A stretch of 64,000 nt of DNA from Arabidopsis thaliana (taxonomy: Eukaryota; Streptophyta; Magnoliopsida; Brassicales; Brassicaceae): the NCBI RefSeq assembly GCF_000001735.4, contig NC_003076.8, positions 24,307,835-24,371,834 on the forward strand, written 5' to 3'. The stretch's first letter is position 1. Each line of letters opens with the position of its first letter. The position numbers were made by a program, and so were the translations under genes. Positions 42,061 to 56,214 of the stretch are shown piece by piece. The notes under the pieces were generated by a model that saw only the letters and a list, made by a program, of their open reading frames with translations, ran no database searches and was not told the DNA's origin.

Positions 42061-45000
42061 AATGGAAACCTTCTTTGTTGTTGGTCTTCTTCTTCTCTAT
42101 TGACTGGTCTTTTGTTTTTGCTATTGGGATTATAATGCTTGTTGTGTTTGTTCTGCGTTTAATTTTTGTGGTATATTGGAAAAAAATGAAGAGAAAATTC
42201 ATTTACTATGCAAGATGTTTGCACAATTTTTACTTTAAAGTTCCTCATTTACTTGAATGAAAAGAGAAGAATTGTATTGTTGTGAATAGTGAAAATACTA
42301 AATGTGCGTTTTTGTAGTTGTGAAAAGTGAAAACTAGTTTTAAGTCATTTTCGTAAGTGAAAGCAATAGGAGGAGGGCTTTAAAGGAGGTTCAAGATCCT
42401 ATGACTAATCTTGGTCCTACACGACCCAAAGCCGGAGGAAGAGGAGACTATGAATTAGGAATTTATGATCATTTGGTGGTATTTTACAACAAAATCATAA
42501 ATTTGTTTTTGAGAATTTAATGCAGTCAAGATTTTTTTATTAGAAACAGTCTCGATCTATTTCAAATAGTAGGTATTACAAAATAGTCTGAAATTTCAGT
42601 GAGCTGATAAAGTATTCATGTGATCCTTATTTTTGCAGTCATCACTCATCAGTACACATTTGGAATCTTGGTTTAAGTGCAATGTGGTACAAGGAGTACT
42701 TCAGAAATCGTGATTTTTAGTTTGTTTTCTTTGAAAAGTGATATCTATGTAAAAAAATTGTTAAACGACAAAAGGAAACATAATGTACTTGTTCAGTTAT
42801 TAGGCCTCTCAAGTCAACTACTACACCTACAAAAATATTGTAGCTATTCATATTTTTAGAGCCCATTATTAAAAACGGGCTCTTTTGATCGGATATGGAC
42901 TTAAAAACTCGACAGGTATACTAGAAGACACAAGTAGAGATGGCTTGTGACTTTGTAAGCTATCTAAAAAAAAAGAGGATAATGACGCGTCGGATCTGAT
43001 GGATTAGATTTTCGCGTTTACACATAGCTTGTAAGTATTTACAAATTTCCAATTTGGTCATGTAGTCCCAAAGGGACCAACCTAGTATTTGCAATTTTGC
43101 ATGCGTGAAAGTTACCATCAAATATTATCTAGTGTCGTGAAAATCTATGAAACATATCCACTATATTTATGGAAATCTGTAGTAGATTGTTTAATTTTCA
43201 TGTGTTTTTATTTTTTCTTAAAAAAATGCTTTAGAGCTGATGGAAACTATCACAAAACAATAACTCATCCTATCTTAAAAAGTCTAAGCACTAAAATGCT
43301 ACTGTAATAATTATGGATAGTGCGATAATGTTTAATAAACGATCATGTGACATACTCTTCATTCTTCAAGAATGTAGTATAATTTAAGATTTTCCAAAAC
43401 CCACTTAGGTCATTGTTAATGTGCGTAGGCATTTAAGTCTACTTATTCTAAAGAATCTTCTAGTTGATTCTTTCTCCCTAACAATGTGGGTCTTCGAGCT
43501 TGGCCTCTCATGTATGGGTAAGTCGTACATAAGTGCAACACACACACTTTATTTTGTATGGGTAAATTCATGATTCATGTACCTGCCATAAGTGCAAAAC
43601 TGTGTATGATTTAAGCCCTACATTACCAGGAGGTGGCTTAAGTCAATATATGTATCATATAGGATTATGTGTGATTTGACATAATAGCATTTCAGAGAAA
43701 TCTTAACATAATATATACATGATTTGGTTCTAAACTTATAAATTATAAGACATGCTAAAAGAAGCTTATTATGGTACATTTAAACATAATCCTATAACCA
43801 CAACAAAAAAGGATAATAATGAACCTACAATGATGTAGAGCGAGCGAGATTGCCTACCAATATGCTTTTGCTTTGCCCATTTGTGTCGGCAAATTCTGGT
43901 TGGTTTGGATCACTTTGGTATGATGCTACTTTCACGTAATCAGTAGGTTTGGCCATTCAGATATAAAAACATCCATATCTGAATACTTGATTTAGTTCAT
44001 TTTTCTTTTCATGCATAGCCGGAAATATATCGTTAATAGATTTTTTGTAAACTAAATAGAAATTTGTTTCTACAGTGATAAAATAAATTTTCTTTAAGCT
44101 TCATGAAATTTTCAAAAAATTATTCAATATTTTAGATGTTGTACGCTTGCTACTGTAGAGTATTATTTTGTGTCCATAACTATTTTAACAATATTATAAA
44201 TGAGTGAGAATACGAATGGAGAGAAACGAAAATCTTCAATAGATAAAGATTGGCTGGTTTTGAATTCTAGTCAAAAATTAGCTTTATTGCTGAGTGATTA
44301 CTCCTACAATGGTTTTAAAAGCAGAGATTCTTCGTAAGAAGCAAAATATGTAAACGAAAGTCACTTTTATTTTGGGCATCGTTCTAAAGCCAAATTCAAA
44401 TAAAATATCGACATTTCTCCTTCCTTTGAAATCAGCATTTACAAAAACGTTTGTAGAAACACACAAAACATGACTAATTTTGTTTTCAAAGGCTATATAT
44501 GTTTGTGGCTATTCATTATCAAAGATATATAAGCGGTCACCAAAAGAATTTTGCAGGTCGAAATGTACTTCATATATCATAAATGATTAAAAGTGATAAC
44601 TAATCATTTTTACTAGCCTGAATTGAAGATTATTGCAAGAAAACTTTTTGTGCAAGGGAATACTAAATTTGGTAATCTTTTTTATATATAATAAATTAAC
44701 TCGCCGTTAAAATAAAAATAAAAAATAACTCAGTAAATTTGTATTAGAGAGAGCTATTTCAGCTTGGAGTATATATTGACATGGATTAATGAAAACAAAA
44801 GGGTAAAAGAATTGTCAAACGACAGCATATTTATCATTCAAGTACTCATCGTATAGAATAATTATATAACGTATTATCTGCGCCACCTAACTAAGCACAA
44901 ACTTCACGCATGATCGTGATGTATGAAAATTCCGATCTCTAAGTACTAATTAACATCAAACAAGCTTTTGTTAAACCTAATGCATCACTAGCAACTTTAA

Positions 45001-46463
45001 TGTTATAAATATCATAATTTCTTACATAAAATACTAATATGATTCATGCCAAAAGTTATCTAATTCATATATCATGCGCTTGGAATAATATAAATATTTT
45101 CACAACACACTTTCGTGATTGTTACGAACATAGATCAAACAGAAAATTCAACATCAAACAAAGAAAGAATATTGACCAAAGAAAATTGAGTATTTTTGGA
45201 AAATAAATTTGGTAGGAAGATAAGTGGGTGAACAAAAATGAAGTAGATATAAATTACAAAGTGATTTAACAATGACATAAATGAAGTAATATCACTAAGA
45301 ATGTTTTTGCAATATTAAAAAAAAAAACTTTGGATATTATAGGAATTAGGTTAATCCGCCTAATAAATGTTTGGTCCAAGTCCAACTAATCCAAAACTAT
45401 GTTAAATTGTAATTTAAATTTGATACATCAAAACCTGTTTTTGGAAATTAACCTTTTTCGTCAAAACAAGTTTCTTTTTGGAAACCGTTACACGGTTCTG
45501 GTGATTAATAGACATGGGAACTAGAATCCAAAATGCAGGTGTTACATCAAACTTAAGTGATATCAAAAAAAGCAAATTTCAAAAAGAGAAGAAAACCACT
45601 AAATCACTATGATAGTACACATGTCACACATTCACAACTATGTCCAAAATATAAATTACATAATTTCGTTCATCTTATCAAATTCTGCCGCGCCGCATCA
45701 TATAACACGCAGCATACACTATAGTGCCTTTTCCCAAAAACATACTATAGTTTATTTATAACTAGATTACATTTGATAATTTGTGATAAATATTGTGTCA
45801 AATTGGTAGGATTATGTTAATGATATTGCTTAGTAGAAAACAGTTGTATCTTTTTAGCCTTTTAGGCAAGAAGATGATGAAAATATGAGAGAATTGAGCG
45901 GTAGGCCCATCTCTCTTCTGTTCATAAATGAGAATCATGCTTTACTCTCTCTCCCTTTTTCTCATTCTTCTTCTTCTTCCCCATTTACAGCCCAATTCCA
46001 CTATCTTCCTCATCATCATAAATTCATAATACTATTGCACTAATCTCGAGAAGATAAAGAGACAACAAACACCTCTCTATCTCTCTCTTTCTTTTTTCTT
46101 TCTTCCGTTTCAAAGTTTCTTCCTTTTGGGCGGGTTTTAAGGAAATTTTGGAATTTCTCTCTTTTTGGAGACGTTTCTTTAATTTCTGGGCTTCTTCTAG
46201 TTGTGGGTTTTGTTTTCTACTTGTAGCTACTGTGTCACGCTTTTCTCTAGCGAATACTTTGATGCTTCTTCATGACTCTTTAACAAGATTATTCTGAGCT
46301 TTTCCTCTGGCCTTCTAATTATTAAAGTCTTCCTTTTTATCTATTGTTAAGGTTTGGCTTCGTTGTCTCTTCCTCTTACCTCTGCTTTTTGGTTCAGAGT
46401 ATTTGAATTTTGGGGAATATTAAAAATTGCCTGATACTGAAATCAATCTCTTGCTGTCTAGTG
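42061..46463. other. 4.4 kb gene-poor AT-rich region
   Basis: No gene, tRNA or recognisable transposon coding sequence is seen; open frames are short and of non-coding composition. A small inverted repeat (AGAGCCC/GGGCTCT, about 42859-42885) is present. The final about 500 bases are T/C-rich and look like the leader of the RING-CH gene. Confidence 0.5.
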
Positions 46464-48872
46464 ATGGCTACTGAAGAGAAGCCTCTTAATTCTCTTGATT
46501 TAAGCCATGATGATTCTTCCCCTGCTTCAAATCAGGTACATATAACAAAATTTATGTATGTTTATGCAAAGTATTGATCTATGGTTTCAAAGATTTGAAC
46601 TTCGAATGAATTAGATGCGTCTCTTGAATGGAATTGAAAATATTAGAGTTTTTGTTGTGCTACTTACTTGCCAAAAATTGCTTGTCATGTTTGGAAAAAT
46701 TCAGGCTTTTGGAACCTAAATCTCTGATTAGTGTTGTTAGTTTCATCCAAGGGATTACTTTTCTTAAGGAATTGAGGTGTTGTTTGAATTCTCATAGAAC
46801 TCTTTTGTTACTTTTCCTCTTTGTTCTTGATGAGAAGGCTGAAGGATCATCTGCTATAACTGAAGACACTTCTGCGAATGTTCAACAATGGAGGCGAAAG
46901 AATCTCTCTTTACAGATACCCTCTAGAGCAGCTGGTCTCTCTCCTGAAGATTCGGTTGTTATCAAAATGCCTCCAACGCCTAGTCCAACTCCAAGAAGAG
47001 TCAACTTTGCTTTGACTTCGAGTTCTCCAGGTCCTACTCCTACTTCTTCTTCTGTTCTTCCTCGTGGCAAATCGTCCCTGAAGAATCTATTGCCAAAAGC
47101 TGGGTGTAAACCAAAAACCTCTAACACTGATATCGAGAAGGGACAAGGGAATGCCTGTTCTCCTCCTGCATCGCAGGAGAAGGCTTCGATATCGAGGTCA
47201 TTATCACTTTCAAAGCTATTTACACCTAGGATCAAGAGAACTTCGTCCCTACCTGTGACTCCTGTTATTCTTTCAAACTCAGAGTCAGCTCACGGAGGAA
47301 CCAGTGTTGCTCCTCAAACTCCAAACGTAAGCTTTCTCTTGTATCATTTCAGAGAACCTTATGATTGTTTAGGTACTTATACTTGGCATTGCAGAGAAAA
47401 GGGAGTGTACACATAGCTCGCTCTCGCTCTGTGCCCCTTAACGACAAGGAATTAAGCCTGAAGGGAATGGATTCATTTTTCAGAGTAATTCCTTCGACTC
47501 CTCGTGTTAAGGAAGGAGACGTTTTCTCAAATGCATCAGAGGCTGGTAATACTGGTAAGTTCATATTTCAATCGGTTTTATGGTTTCTTTTTTTCCGAGA
47601 TATTTATTTTTACTGGACACGACAAATCTATCTTAATGTATTGTACAGAAACAGGTGATGCTGATGGAGAAGACATACCTGAGGATGAAGCAGTTTGTAG
47701 GATTTGTTTGGTAGAGCTCTGTGAAGGAGGAGAAACCTTAAAAATGGAGTGTAGTTGCAAAGGCGAACTTGCTCTTGCCCACAAAGATTGTGCTCTTAAA
47801 TGGTTCACCATAAAGGGTAACAAGACTTGTGAGGTGTGTAAACAAGAAGTTAAGAACTTACCTGTAACACTCTTACGCATCCAAAGCCTTCGAAATTCTG
47901 GTGTTCCTCAGCTAGATGTCTCTGGCTATAGGTAAAAATACTCTTCATTTCACATTCTTGTACAAATTTTCTGCAAGATTTGAACCTCAGAGAGTATTCA
48001 AACTTTCTTTTGGTTAAATAGTAAACTTCACCTAAATCTCTGTATAATTTCCCGACAGGGTGTGGCAGGAGGTACCGGTTCTAGTAATCATCAGCATGCT
48101 CGCTTACTTCTGCTTCCTCGAGCAGCTCCTGGTAATCCGTCTCTACTGTTTATAACAACAACCAGCATCCGGATTTAGACATACATATACAGACTATAAC
48201 AGTAAGTTCCATTTGTAGGTTGAGAATATGGGTACAGGTGCCATCGCTATATCACTGCCGTTTTCTTGTATTCTTGGTCTTCTTGCATCCATGACCGCAT
48301 CAACCATGGGTAGGTCGTCTTTTAGAAAATACTCTTTGCAATGTGCTCCTCCACTCTGACCCGTTTTCAGTTCTGGAATATTCCTATGCAGTAATGAGAA
48401 GATTTGTCTGGATTTACGCATCTGTCCAGTTTGCGTTGGTCGTTCTCTTCGCCCATATATTTTACTCTGTGGTTAGTGCTCTTCAACGCATCTTTTTTTC
48501 CTTCCCTTGTGAGACACATATTGGTTAGACGTTGTGAGCTTTTGGTTAAATTTTAGCAACAAAACGTTGTGAGACATAGAAATGCAACCTTTATCATATG
48601 ATAGTCTATAAAATCAACATTTTTGTTGCTAAAATTCGATCTCTCGGTGGTAACAGGTGAAGTTGCAACCAGTTCTGTCAGTTCTTCTGTCAACATTTGC
48701 TGGATTTGGTGTATGCATATGCGGAAGTTCAGTGATGGTTGAGTTTGTGAGATGGAGACGAAGATGGCGAGCCAGAAGGCTAGAGCAACAGCTGAACCAT
48801 GCTTTGACTCTGTCACAACCGCCGCAACCACTGGATCCAACAACCTCTCTGCATCATTCAAATACCTCATAG
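46464..48872 (+). CDS. RING-CH (RINGv) membrane E3 ubiquitin ligase, 494 aa
   Basis: This is a MARCH-like membrane ubiquitin ligase. Exons are 46464-46535, 46838-47326, 47395-47554, 47649-47931, 48059-48131, 48219-48309, 48371-48471 and 48657-48872 (1485 nt). The N-terminal half is Ser/Pro-rich and probably disordered ([20 protein letters not shown]). The C4HC3 RING-CH domain lies at about residues 242-293: [45 protein letters not shown]. Four hydrophobic segments follow ([74 protein letters not shown]). A basic stretch ([10 protein letters not shown]) precedes the tail. Substrate and exact membrane unknown. Locus recalled as At5g60580. Confidence 0.93.
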
Positions 48873-49231
48873 AGAGCCAAGAAGTGGACAGATGATTTTA
48901 CATTTATACAGTGTAGTTTGGTTAATGTTTATGTAATGATTTGTATAAAAGAAAAAGAGAAAGTGATCCAAGGAATGCTTAAAGATTGTTCCTTTTGTTT
49001 GTTTTACATACACATTTGTATTGTTGTAAGTTTGTAACTTTGATTTGCTCAATCTCTGCAAATGAAATGTTTGTAGCAGTATTGGTTTCTCTGTATAATA
49101 AAAAGATTTAAAATTGAACAAGTGGGTCACGAGGTAATCACGTGCCAAGTTCCTGAAAACTCTTCTTCTCTGTTTCTGACTTATTAGGCTTAAGTCTTTG
49201 TTCTTCCTTCTCGACGACGGTGTCACTTGCG
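48873..49231. other. Short spacer between the RING-CH and YrdC genes
   Basis: 3' flank of the RING-CH gene and the short leader of the YrdC gene. No other feature seen. Confidence 0.6.
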
Positions 49232-50609
49232 ATGAATCTCTCCACGAGGCTCGCTGAAAAACTTCCCGGAATCTTACCGGCGCCGTCTTCTCCTCTCCTG
49301 CGTAAAGGTTGGTTCTTTTTAATCTTACTGTCTTTTTGGAAATTGCTTGTTTGGTTTGGATTCAATTCAAAGGGAAATCTTTTCTGGGTTTCTCTTCGTC
49401 TGTTTGATTTGTCTCTGATTGATGAAGGATACTTTCGTGCTCATATCTCTCTACCTCTTATCTTTACTAGGTTTTAAGTCGTTAGGTTCAATCTCGAATT
49501 CACAAGCTAATGAGGGTTTTTGTTAATTATTTCTACTCATGTGTGTATTAGGAGTCTCCGAGTTAAGATGCTTTTCAATTGCTAACCAAAGTAGAAGATT
49601 GAGATGGGGATTACAAAAGAAGATGGTTTGGAGTTTGGAGAGAGCTGAGACCTGTGTAGTGAGCAAATCATGTTTAGTTCATCCTGCAACTGAAGCCTAT
49701 GCACAAGAAGCTATTGAAGCTATCAAATCCGAAAAAGTTATTGCTGTGCCTACCGATACGCTTTATGGCTTCGCTTGTGATGCTTGGTAATCTAAAAATC
49801 TTCACTTTATCAGCTGATATAACCTTTTACATTGCCTGGACTAAGTTGTGATTTATGTAACATGACAGTTCTTTAGAAGCGGTTAGCCGGATTTATGAGA
49901 TCAAAGGGCGTAAACTTACAAGCCCTTTAGCTATCTGCGTTGGTGATGTATTAGATATCAAGAGAGTGGCTACCACAAGTCACTTACCTCACGGTTTACT
50001 TGATTCGCTCTTGCCCGGTCCAGTCACTCTTGTACTTCAACGAGGTTTGCATCTTCTTCTTAATGTGGTTGCATTTGATATGATCTCTTTATGTGAGAGT
50101 GTTCTTGTAGTGTTTTAAACAGGTGAATCAAGCATTCTTGAAAAGTCCTTGAACCCAGGGATTGGTACTATTGGAGTACGGGTTCCAGATTGTGAATTCA
50201 TTAGAGAAGTATCGAGAGGTTCGGGCAGTGTGTTGGCTCTTACAAGTGCTAATTTAAGCGGTGATAGAAGCAGCGTTTGTGTTAAAGATTTTGAGAATCT
50301 TTGGCAGCATTGTGCTTATGTCTATGATGGTGGTTTACTTCCATCGGGCCGCGCAGGATCTACAATAGTCGATCTGACTAAAGTTGGAAAGTACAAGATC
50401 ATTAGGCCCGGAAGGTATGTTTAGATCAGTAAATGCGAATTAATGGATTTAGAGTTTGAATCTTTGTGGAGTTGTTGAGCTAAAATGACTTATAATAATG
50501 TTGCTTGTGTTGTTAATTCAGCGCGAAACAAGCAACAGTGGCAATTCTTGAGAAGTATTTGCTGGAAGAAGAAGAAGAAGAAGACCATAAAGAGAAGAGA
50601 GCTAGTTAA
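49232..50609 (+). CDS. YrdC/Sua5 family threonylcarbamoyl-AMP synthase-like protein, 288 aa
   Basis: The predicted reaction is L-threonine plus bicarbonate plus ATP giving threonylcarbamoyl-AMP, the first step of the universal t6A37 tRNA modification. Exons are 49232-49307, 49552-49786, 49869-50044, 50123-50414 and 50522-50609 (867 nt). A basic, Ser/Arg-rich N-terminus of about 60 residues (MNLSTRLAEKLPGILPAPSS) suggests an organelle transit peptide. The YrdC core has EKVIAVPTDTLYGFACDA, IKGRKLTSPLAICV (the KGR..SPL nucleotide motif), LPGPVTLVLQRG, IGVRVPDCEF and LALTSANLSGD. A Glu-rich tail (LLEEEEEEDHKEK) ends it. Older annotations call it DHBP synthase RibB-like because the fold is shared. 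Locus recalled as At5g60590. Confidence 0.93.
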
Positions 50610-51612
50610 ACTCTGAATCATCTGATCTGACTTGCAAAAATTTGAGGTTTTGCTTTGGTTCTTACTAAATTTTTGATATTGGGTTAAGATATGTTTGTTT
50701 TTAGTGCAATACGAGAAGATTGTTAGTGTTGAGGGGGTATGCTAATGCTACCTCCCATTCCCATGGTACGCATGTGTAATTTGAAGAAACTTGGTGGACC
50801 ATTTCGTAATTTTTACTTAAGTTTCTTATTATTGCTCCATTTGGAAATTAAACTTTGTTGTAATCTTATTAAAAAATTATCAAATATTAGTGGAAATTTT
50901 TCCTATTTTTAAGAACAATATTTGTTGTATCCATATTCTTTTCTTATAAAGGTGTCAATTTTTCAATAGAGGAAAATCTCATTAATTTTTGTATATAGGG
51001 GTCAAAGTTGAAGAAAAGGATAAATAGAGGACCTCAAAATTTCATTTTCCACGTATCCGTGCTCTAATTTTATTCCACTTCTGCTAAAACATTTGGACTA
51101 TAAATGTCTGGTTGGTCTTGGCTGTTTGTTTGCAACACTTGTGCTAAAACGTTTTATCCTGAGTTTCTTTCACCATCCAGCTTCATTTGTGAAAAATCGT
51201 CAATCCCTCTCAAACTCTTCTCACCACTAATTTCTTCCTCTGGAACATTCTCTTCTCTATTATTTTGATTCCCTTGGCCTCAACACTGGTTTCTCAATTG
51301 CATGATCTTGGCTCGTCTTCAGGTACTGTTGTTTCATACCTTAGAGAATCTCAAATTGGTTCTTGGGTCTGGTTTGATTAGTTTCTGTGTTATTTCAAGG
51401 GGGAACGAAGACAATTTAGCTGGGTAATTCTGGGTTTTGCGGAATTTTGGTTGATTTTTGCGTCAGAATCAGAATTTGAAGCTAAAAAGAGTTCTGCTTT
51501 GATTATCCAATTGCCATGATCTTTCACAGTAACCAAAATGGATTTATGAAGAATATCAAATTCAGCTAATTTTGCTCTGTGCCTATGCAGTTACTTTGAT
51601 TCACTGAGAAAA
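50610..51612. other. Intergenic region and spliced leader of HDS
   Basis: The right part holds the HDS leader with an intron at about 51323-51590 (CAG|GTACTG...CTATGCAG). No other gene is seen. Confidence 0.6.
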
Positions 51613-54600
51613 ATGGCGACTGGAGTATTGCCAGCTCCGGTTTCTGGGATCAAGATACCGGATTCGAAAGTCGGGTTTGGTAAAAGCATGAATCTTGTGA
51701 GAATTTGTGATGTTAGGAGTCTAAGATCTGCTAGGAGAAGAGTTTCGGTTATCCGGAATTCAAACCAAGGCTCTGATTTAGCTGAGCTTCAACCTGCATC
51801 CGAAGGAAGCCCTCTCTTAGGTATATTACATAAGAGATTCATTCAAATTTATCATTTTATAGCTTTTTCCGAGCTTTTGATTGGATGTTATATTGATTTT
51901 TGTAGTGCCAAGACAGAAATATTGTGAATCATTGCATAAGACGGTGAGAAGGAAGACTCGTACTGTTATGGTTGGAAATGTCGCCCTTGGAAGCGAACAT
52001 CCGATAAGGATTCAAACGATGACTACTTCGGATACAAAAGATATTACTGGAACTGTTGATGAGGTTTTTGCATCTGTCCTTTCAAACCTGTTTGCAGCTT
52101 GTAAATATTGCTTCGATTTGGGATATATGATCCAAGTTTTTGACTGTTACGTTGAAAATTATAGAGACACATGTTGTTTGTTATGTGATATAGGTTATGA
52201 GAATAGCGGATAAAGGAGCTGATATTGTAAGGATAACTGTTCAAGGGAAGAAAGAGGCGGATGCGTGCTTTGAAATAAAAGATAAACTCGTTCAGCTTAA
52301 GTAAATAAAAGATGGCCATACTTAGTTTTCTCTATGTTTGTTTGTTGAGTTTGAGTAGTATGAAACTGAATTGGTGTTTTTGCTTGTTGGTTACAGTTAC
52401 AATATACCGCTGGTTGCAGATATTCATTTTGCCCCTACTGTAGCCTTACGAGTCGCTGAATGCTTTGACAAGATCCGTGTCAACCCAGGAAATTTTGGTA
52501 TGTTTTATACTTTTATTTTTGTCTTTCACTTGTTTCTTTAATCGAGAATGAATGATTTTTTTCCTTTGCAGCGGACAGGCGGGCCCAGTTTGAGACGATA
52601 GATTATACAGAAGATGAATATCAGAAAGAACTCCAGCATATCGAGCAGGTGGAACGAAGCCTTTGTTTCACTTGTCTTGTGAAACTAGTAAAGTTTTAAT
52701 CAGTCCTAACTAACCGTGCTACTCTTTTTCTTTAGGTCTTCACTCCTTTGGTTGAGAAATGCAAAAAGTACGGGAGAGCAATGCGTATTGGGACAAATCA
52801 TGGAAGTCTTTCTGACCGTATCATGAGCTATTACGGGGATTCTCCCCGAGGAATGGTGAAATATCTTAAAGCCTTTAAAAAAGTTTCTCTTCTTACACAT
52901 GAGCTTGTTGTCTTACCTGAGTTCTGTCACACAGGTTGAATCTGCGTTTGAGTTTGCAAGAATATGTCGGAAATTAGACTATCACAACTTTGTTTTCTCA
53001 ATGAAAGCGAGCAACCCAGTGATCATGGTCCAGGCGTACCGTTTACTTGTGGCTGAGATGTATGTTCATGGATGGGATTATCCTTTGCATTTGGGAGTTA
53101 CTGAGGCAGGAGAAGGCGAAGATGGACGGATGAAATCTGCGATTGGAATTGGGACGCTTCTTCAGGTACCTCATTACATGGCAAAAGGTAAAGATCTTTC
53201 CTTTACAGTTCATGTGTGATAATGATTGTTTGTAATTACAGGACGGGCTCGGTGACACAATAAGAGTTTCACTGACGGAGCCACCAGAAGAGGAGATAGA
53301 TCCCTGCAGGCGATTGGCTAACCTCGGGACAAAAGCTGCCAAACTTCAACAAGGCGTTGTATGAATAATTCTTGTTCTGATCCTTCTCTGGTTTCCAATT
53401 TATGGGACTAATGCAACCCTTTTTTATGTATTAGGCACCGTTTGAAGAAAAGCATAGGCATTACTTTGATTTTCAGCGTCGGACGGGTGATCTACCTGTA
53501 CAAAAAGAGGTAAGACTGTACATTTTTTTTTAAAGTTTCATGATGTCGTTTCCAAGTATTAAGGAAAATGAAGTCTTTCGTCCTGAAAACTATAGGGAGA
53601 AGAGGTTGATTACAGAAATGTCCTTCACCGTGATGGTTCTGTTCTGATGTCGATTTCTCTGGATCAACTAAAGGTGAGTCTTGATAAATATTCTTCAGTC
53701 TTCTCTCCTTCTTCTTCTATTTCTTTAACCCAAAATGTAAAGGGATCATTGTCTTTCTGCTCACTACTTTGGTTTCCTGTCTAGGCACCTGAACTCCTCT
53801 ACAGATCACTCGCTACAAAGCTTGTCGTGGGTATGCCATTCAAGGTGAGATATGGTTCAATATATTTTCATGAGAGACGCAGTCTCACTGTAATAAATTG
53901 ATATTGGTTCTCAATCTGACTTTCCTGAGTGATGCTTGTATAGGATCTGGCAACTGTTGATTCAATCTTATTAAGAGAGCTACCGCCTGTAGATGATCAA
54001 GTGGCTGTAAGAATCACCCTTTCTTCTCCATATCATTTACATTTAAGATTTGACATGGCTGAGTATAAATATTGAGTTCTGTTTACAGCGTTTGGCTCTA
54101 AAACGGTTGATTGATGTCAGTATGGGAGTTATAGCACCTTTATCAGAGCAACTAACAAAGCCATTGCCCAATGCCATGGTTCTTGTCAACCTCAAGGAAC
54201 TATCTGGTGGCGCTTACAAGCTTCTCCCTGAAGGTGTCCCAATTGTTTACCTGAAAGAATTCATAATATAGAGAACAGTTTTCTTTCGTTATTTCTTAGC
54301 TTCGGTTATTTCAGGTACACGCTTGGTTGTCTCTCTACGAGGCGATGAGCCTTACGAGGAGCTTGAAATACTCAAAAACATTGATGCTACTATGATTCTC
54401 CATGATGTACCTTTCACTGAAGACAAAGTTAGCAGAGTACATGCAGCTCGGAGGTAATAATTGAATATTCTCAATAGCTAATCTTTTACTGAGTTCAAAA
54501 TTGTCACTTTTAAGCGCTAAGTGGTTTTTTTTTCCTGGACTTGTAGGCTATTCGAGTTCTTATCCGAGAATTCAGTTAACTTTCCTGTTATTCATCACAT

Positions 54601-55440
54601 AAACTTCCCAACCGGAATCCACAGGTAGATAACGACTTCAAGCTTTATGCAGTGAATGGAAAATCCAGTTTTGACCATGTGATGTTTTCTTTCTTCTTGC
54701 GCACAATGCAGAGACGAATTGGTGATTCATGCAGGGACATATGCTGGAGGCCTTCTTGTGGATGGACTAGGTGATGGCGTAATGCTCGAAGCACCTGACC
54801 AAGATTTTGATTTTCTTAGGAATACTTCCTTCAACTTATTACAAGGATGCAGAATGCGTAACACTAAGACGGTAAAAGCACAAAGAATCAGTATTTCTGC
54901 ATTTTCTTTCTAAAAAGAGAGAAGCAATAACTTGCAAAATCATCGCAGGAATATGTATCGTGCCCGTCTTGTGGAAGAACGCTTTTCGACTTGCAAGAAA
55001 TCAGCGCCGAGATCCGAGAAAAGACTTCCCATTTACCTGGCGTTTCGGTTAAAACTCAAGACTTTCATACATGTTTTTCAAGAAAAAGTTTTCTTCTGTT
55101 TTTGAATGTAAACAAATTGAATAATGGCGCAGATCGCAATCATGGGATGCATTGTGAATGGACCAGGAGAAATGGCAGATGCTGATTTCGGATATGTAGG
55201 TGGTTCTCCCGGAAAAATCGACCTTTATGTCGGAAAGGTAACACCTTTATTCTTGAGCTTCGTTGTGAATGTGTTTATATACAACTCGGAGCTTCCGGGT
55301 GACAAAAGAATCTGATTTTGATATGTTGTGGACAGACGGTGGTGAAGCGTGGGATAGCTATGACGGAGGCAACAGATGCTCTGATCGGTCTGATCAAAGA
55401 ACATGGTCGTTGGGTCGACCCGCCCGTGGCTGATGAGTAG
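51613..55440 (+). CDS. HDS: 4-hydroxy-3-methylbut-2-enyl diphosphate synthase (HDS/IspG/GcpE), 741 aa
   Basis: This plastid MEP-pathway enzyme converts MEcPP to HMBPP with ferredoxin as electron donor. Nineteen coding exons: 51613-51820, 51906-52063, 52194-52300, 52397-52497, 52572-52648, 52736-52855, 52935-53165, 53242-53358, 53435-53509, 53596-53673, 53785-53844, 53944-54006, 54089-54233, 54315-54453, 54547-54624, 54712-54871, 54949-55047, 55133-55237, 55336-55440 (2226 nt, all GT-AG). The N-terminus is a transit peptide rich in basic and hydroxylated residues. A TIM-barrel domain ([34 protein letters not shown]) is followed by the plant insertion domain. The C-terminal reductase-like domain carries the [4Fe-4S] ligands: Cys644 and Cys647 in VSCPSCGR, Cys678 and Glu685 in GCIVNGPGE. 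Confidence 0.98.
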
Positions 55441-55716
55441 ATTTCAAAACGGAGAAAGATGGGTGGGCCATTCTTTGAAAACTGTGAGAGAAGATATATA
55501 TATTTGTGTGTGTATATCATCTGTTTGTTGTGTATTGCATCATCATTTTGAACAAATGTCCAAATCTCTTAAGTTGATAAAAGTTCTTAGGCCAAATAAA
55601 ATTTAATATGAAACTTGAACAAGAAATTTGACATTAATTAATCAACTTATGAACTCCTCCTAATATAAAATAGAATATTATTACAAATACGTAAAACGTC
55701 GTCGTTCATTTATCTG

Positions 55717-55772
<56 letters not shown>

Positions 55773-56214
55773 TTTAAGAAAGAAAAAAAATCGAACTTCA
55801 GAGAAAACCTAATGTCCAAAACAATCCAGCGATTCATTGTCTTCACTTTTACGTTTCTGTAAGCAAATTCGTCCTGTGTTTCTTGGTTTCTTACACTTTT
55901 TTGTTGTTGATTTCTTTTGTAATGGATCTTGTTTAGGTTTCATTTCGTGTTCCATCATCGTCACTCTCCTAGGGTTTCGGTTTTGCTTACTGTTTTTTTT
56001 AAAAAAATTCTTAGCCTTTCCTGGAAATTATTCTTATTATTCTAGGTTATTAATAGTTGGGTTGTGATTTGTATTCTGATTTGGTTCTCTGAAATTGATG
56101 GAATTCTGTTGAGTTTATGATCTTGTTTGATTGGCTTCAGACAAATTCTGAGAGTCTTGACGAGTTTTCTTGTTTCTTTTTCAGGCAATAGAATCTTGGG
56201 TTTGGTTAAGAGAG
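55441..56214. other. Intergenic region with a (TA)n microsatellite and FBD leader intron
   Basis: HDS 3' flank, a pure (TA)n tract of about 45 bases at 55722-55766, then the leader of the F-box/FBD gene with an apparent intron at about 55859-56184 (CT|GTAAGC...TTTTTCAG). Confidence 0.65.
55722..55766. repeat. (TA)n microsatellite
   Basis: Uninterrupted TA dinucleotides for about 45 bases, just upstream of the F-box/FBD leader. Confidence 0.95.

Noticed and set aside
42859-42885. Possible third Helitron end or terminator hairpin (AGAGCCC...GGGCTCT)
   Set aside because: The stem is short with a 13-base loop and no CTRR-T follows at the right spacing.
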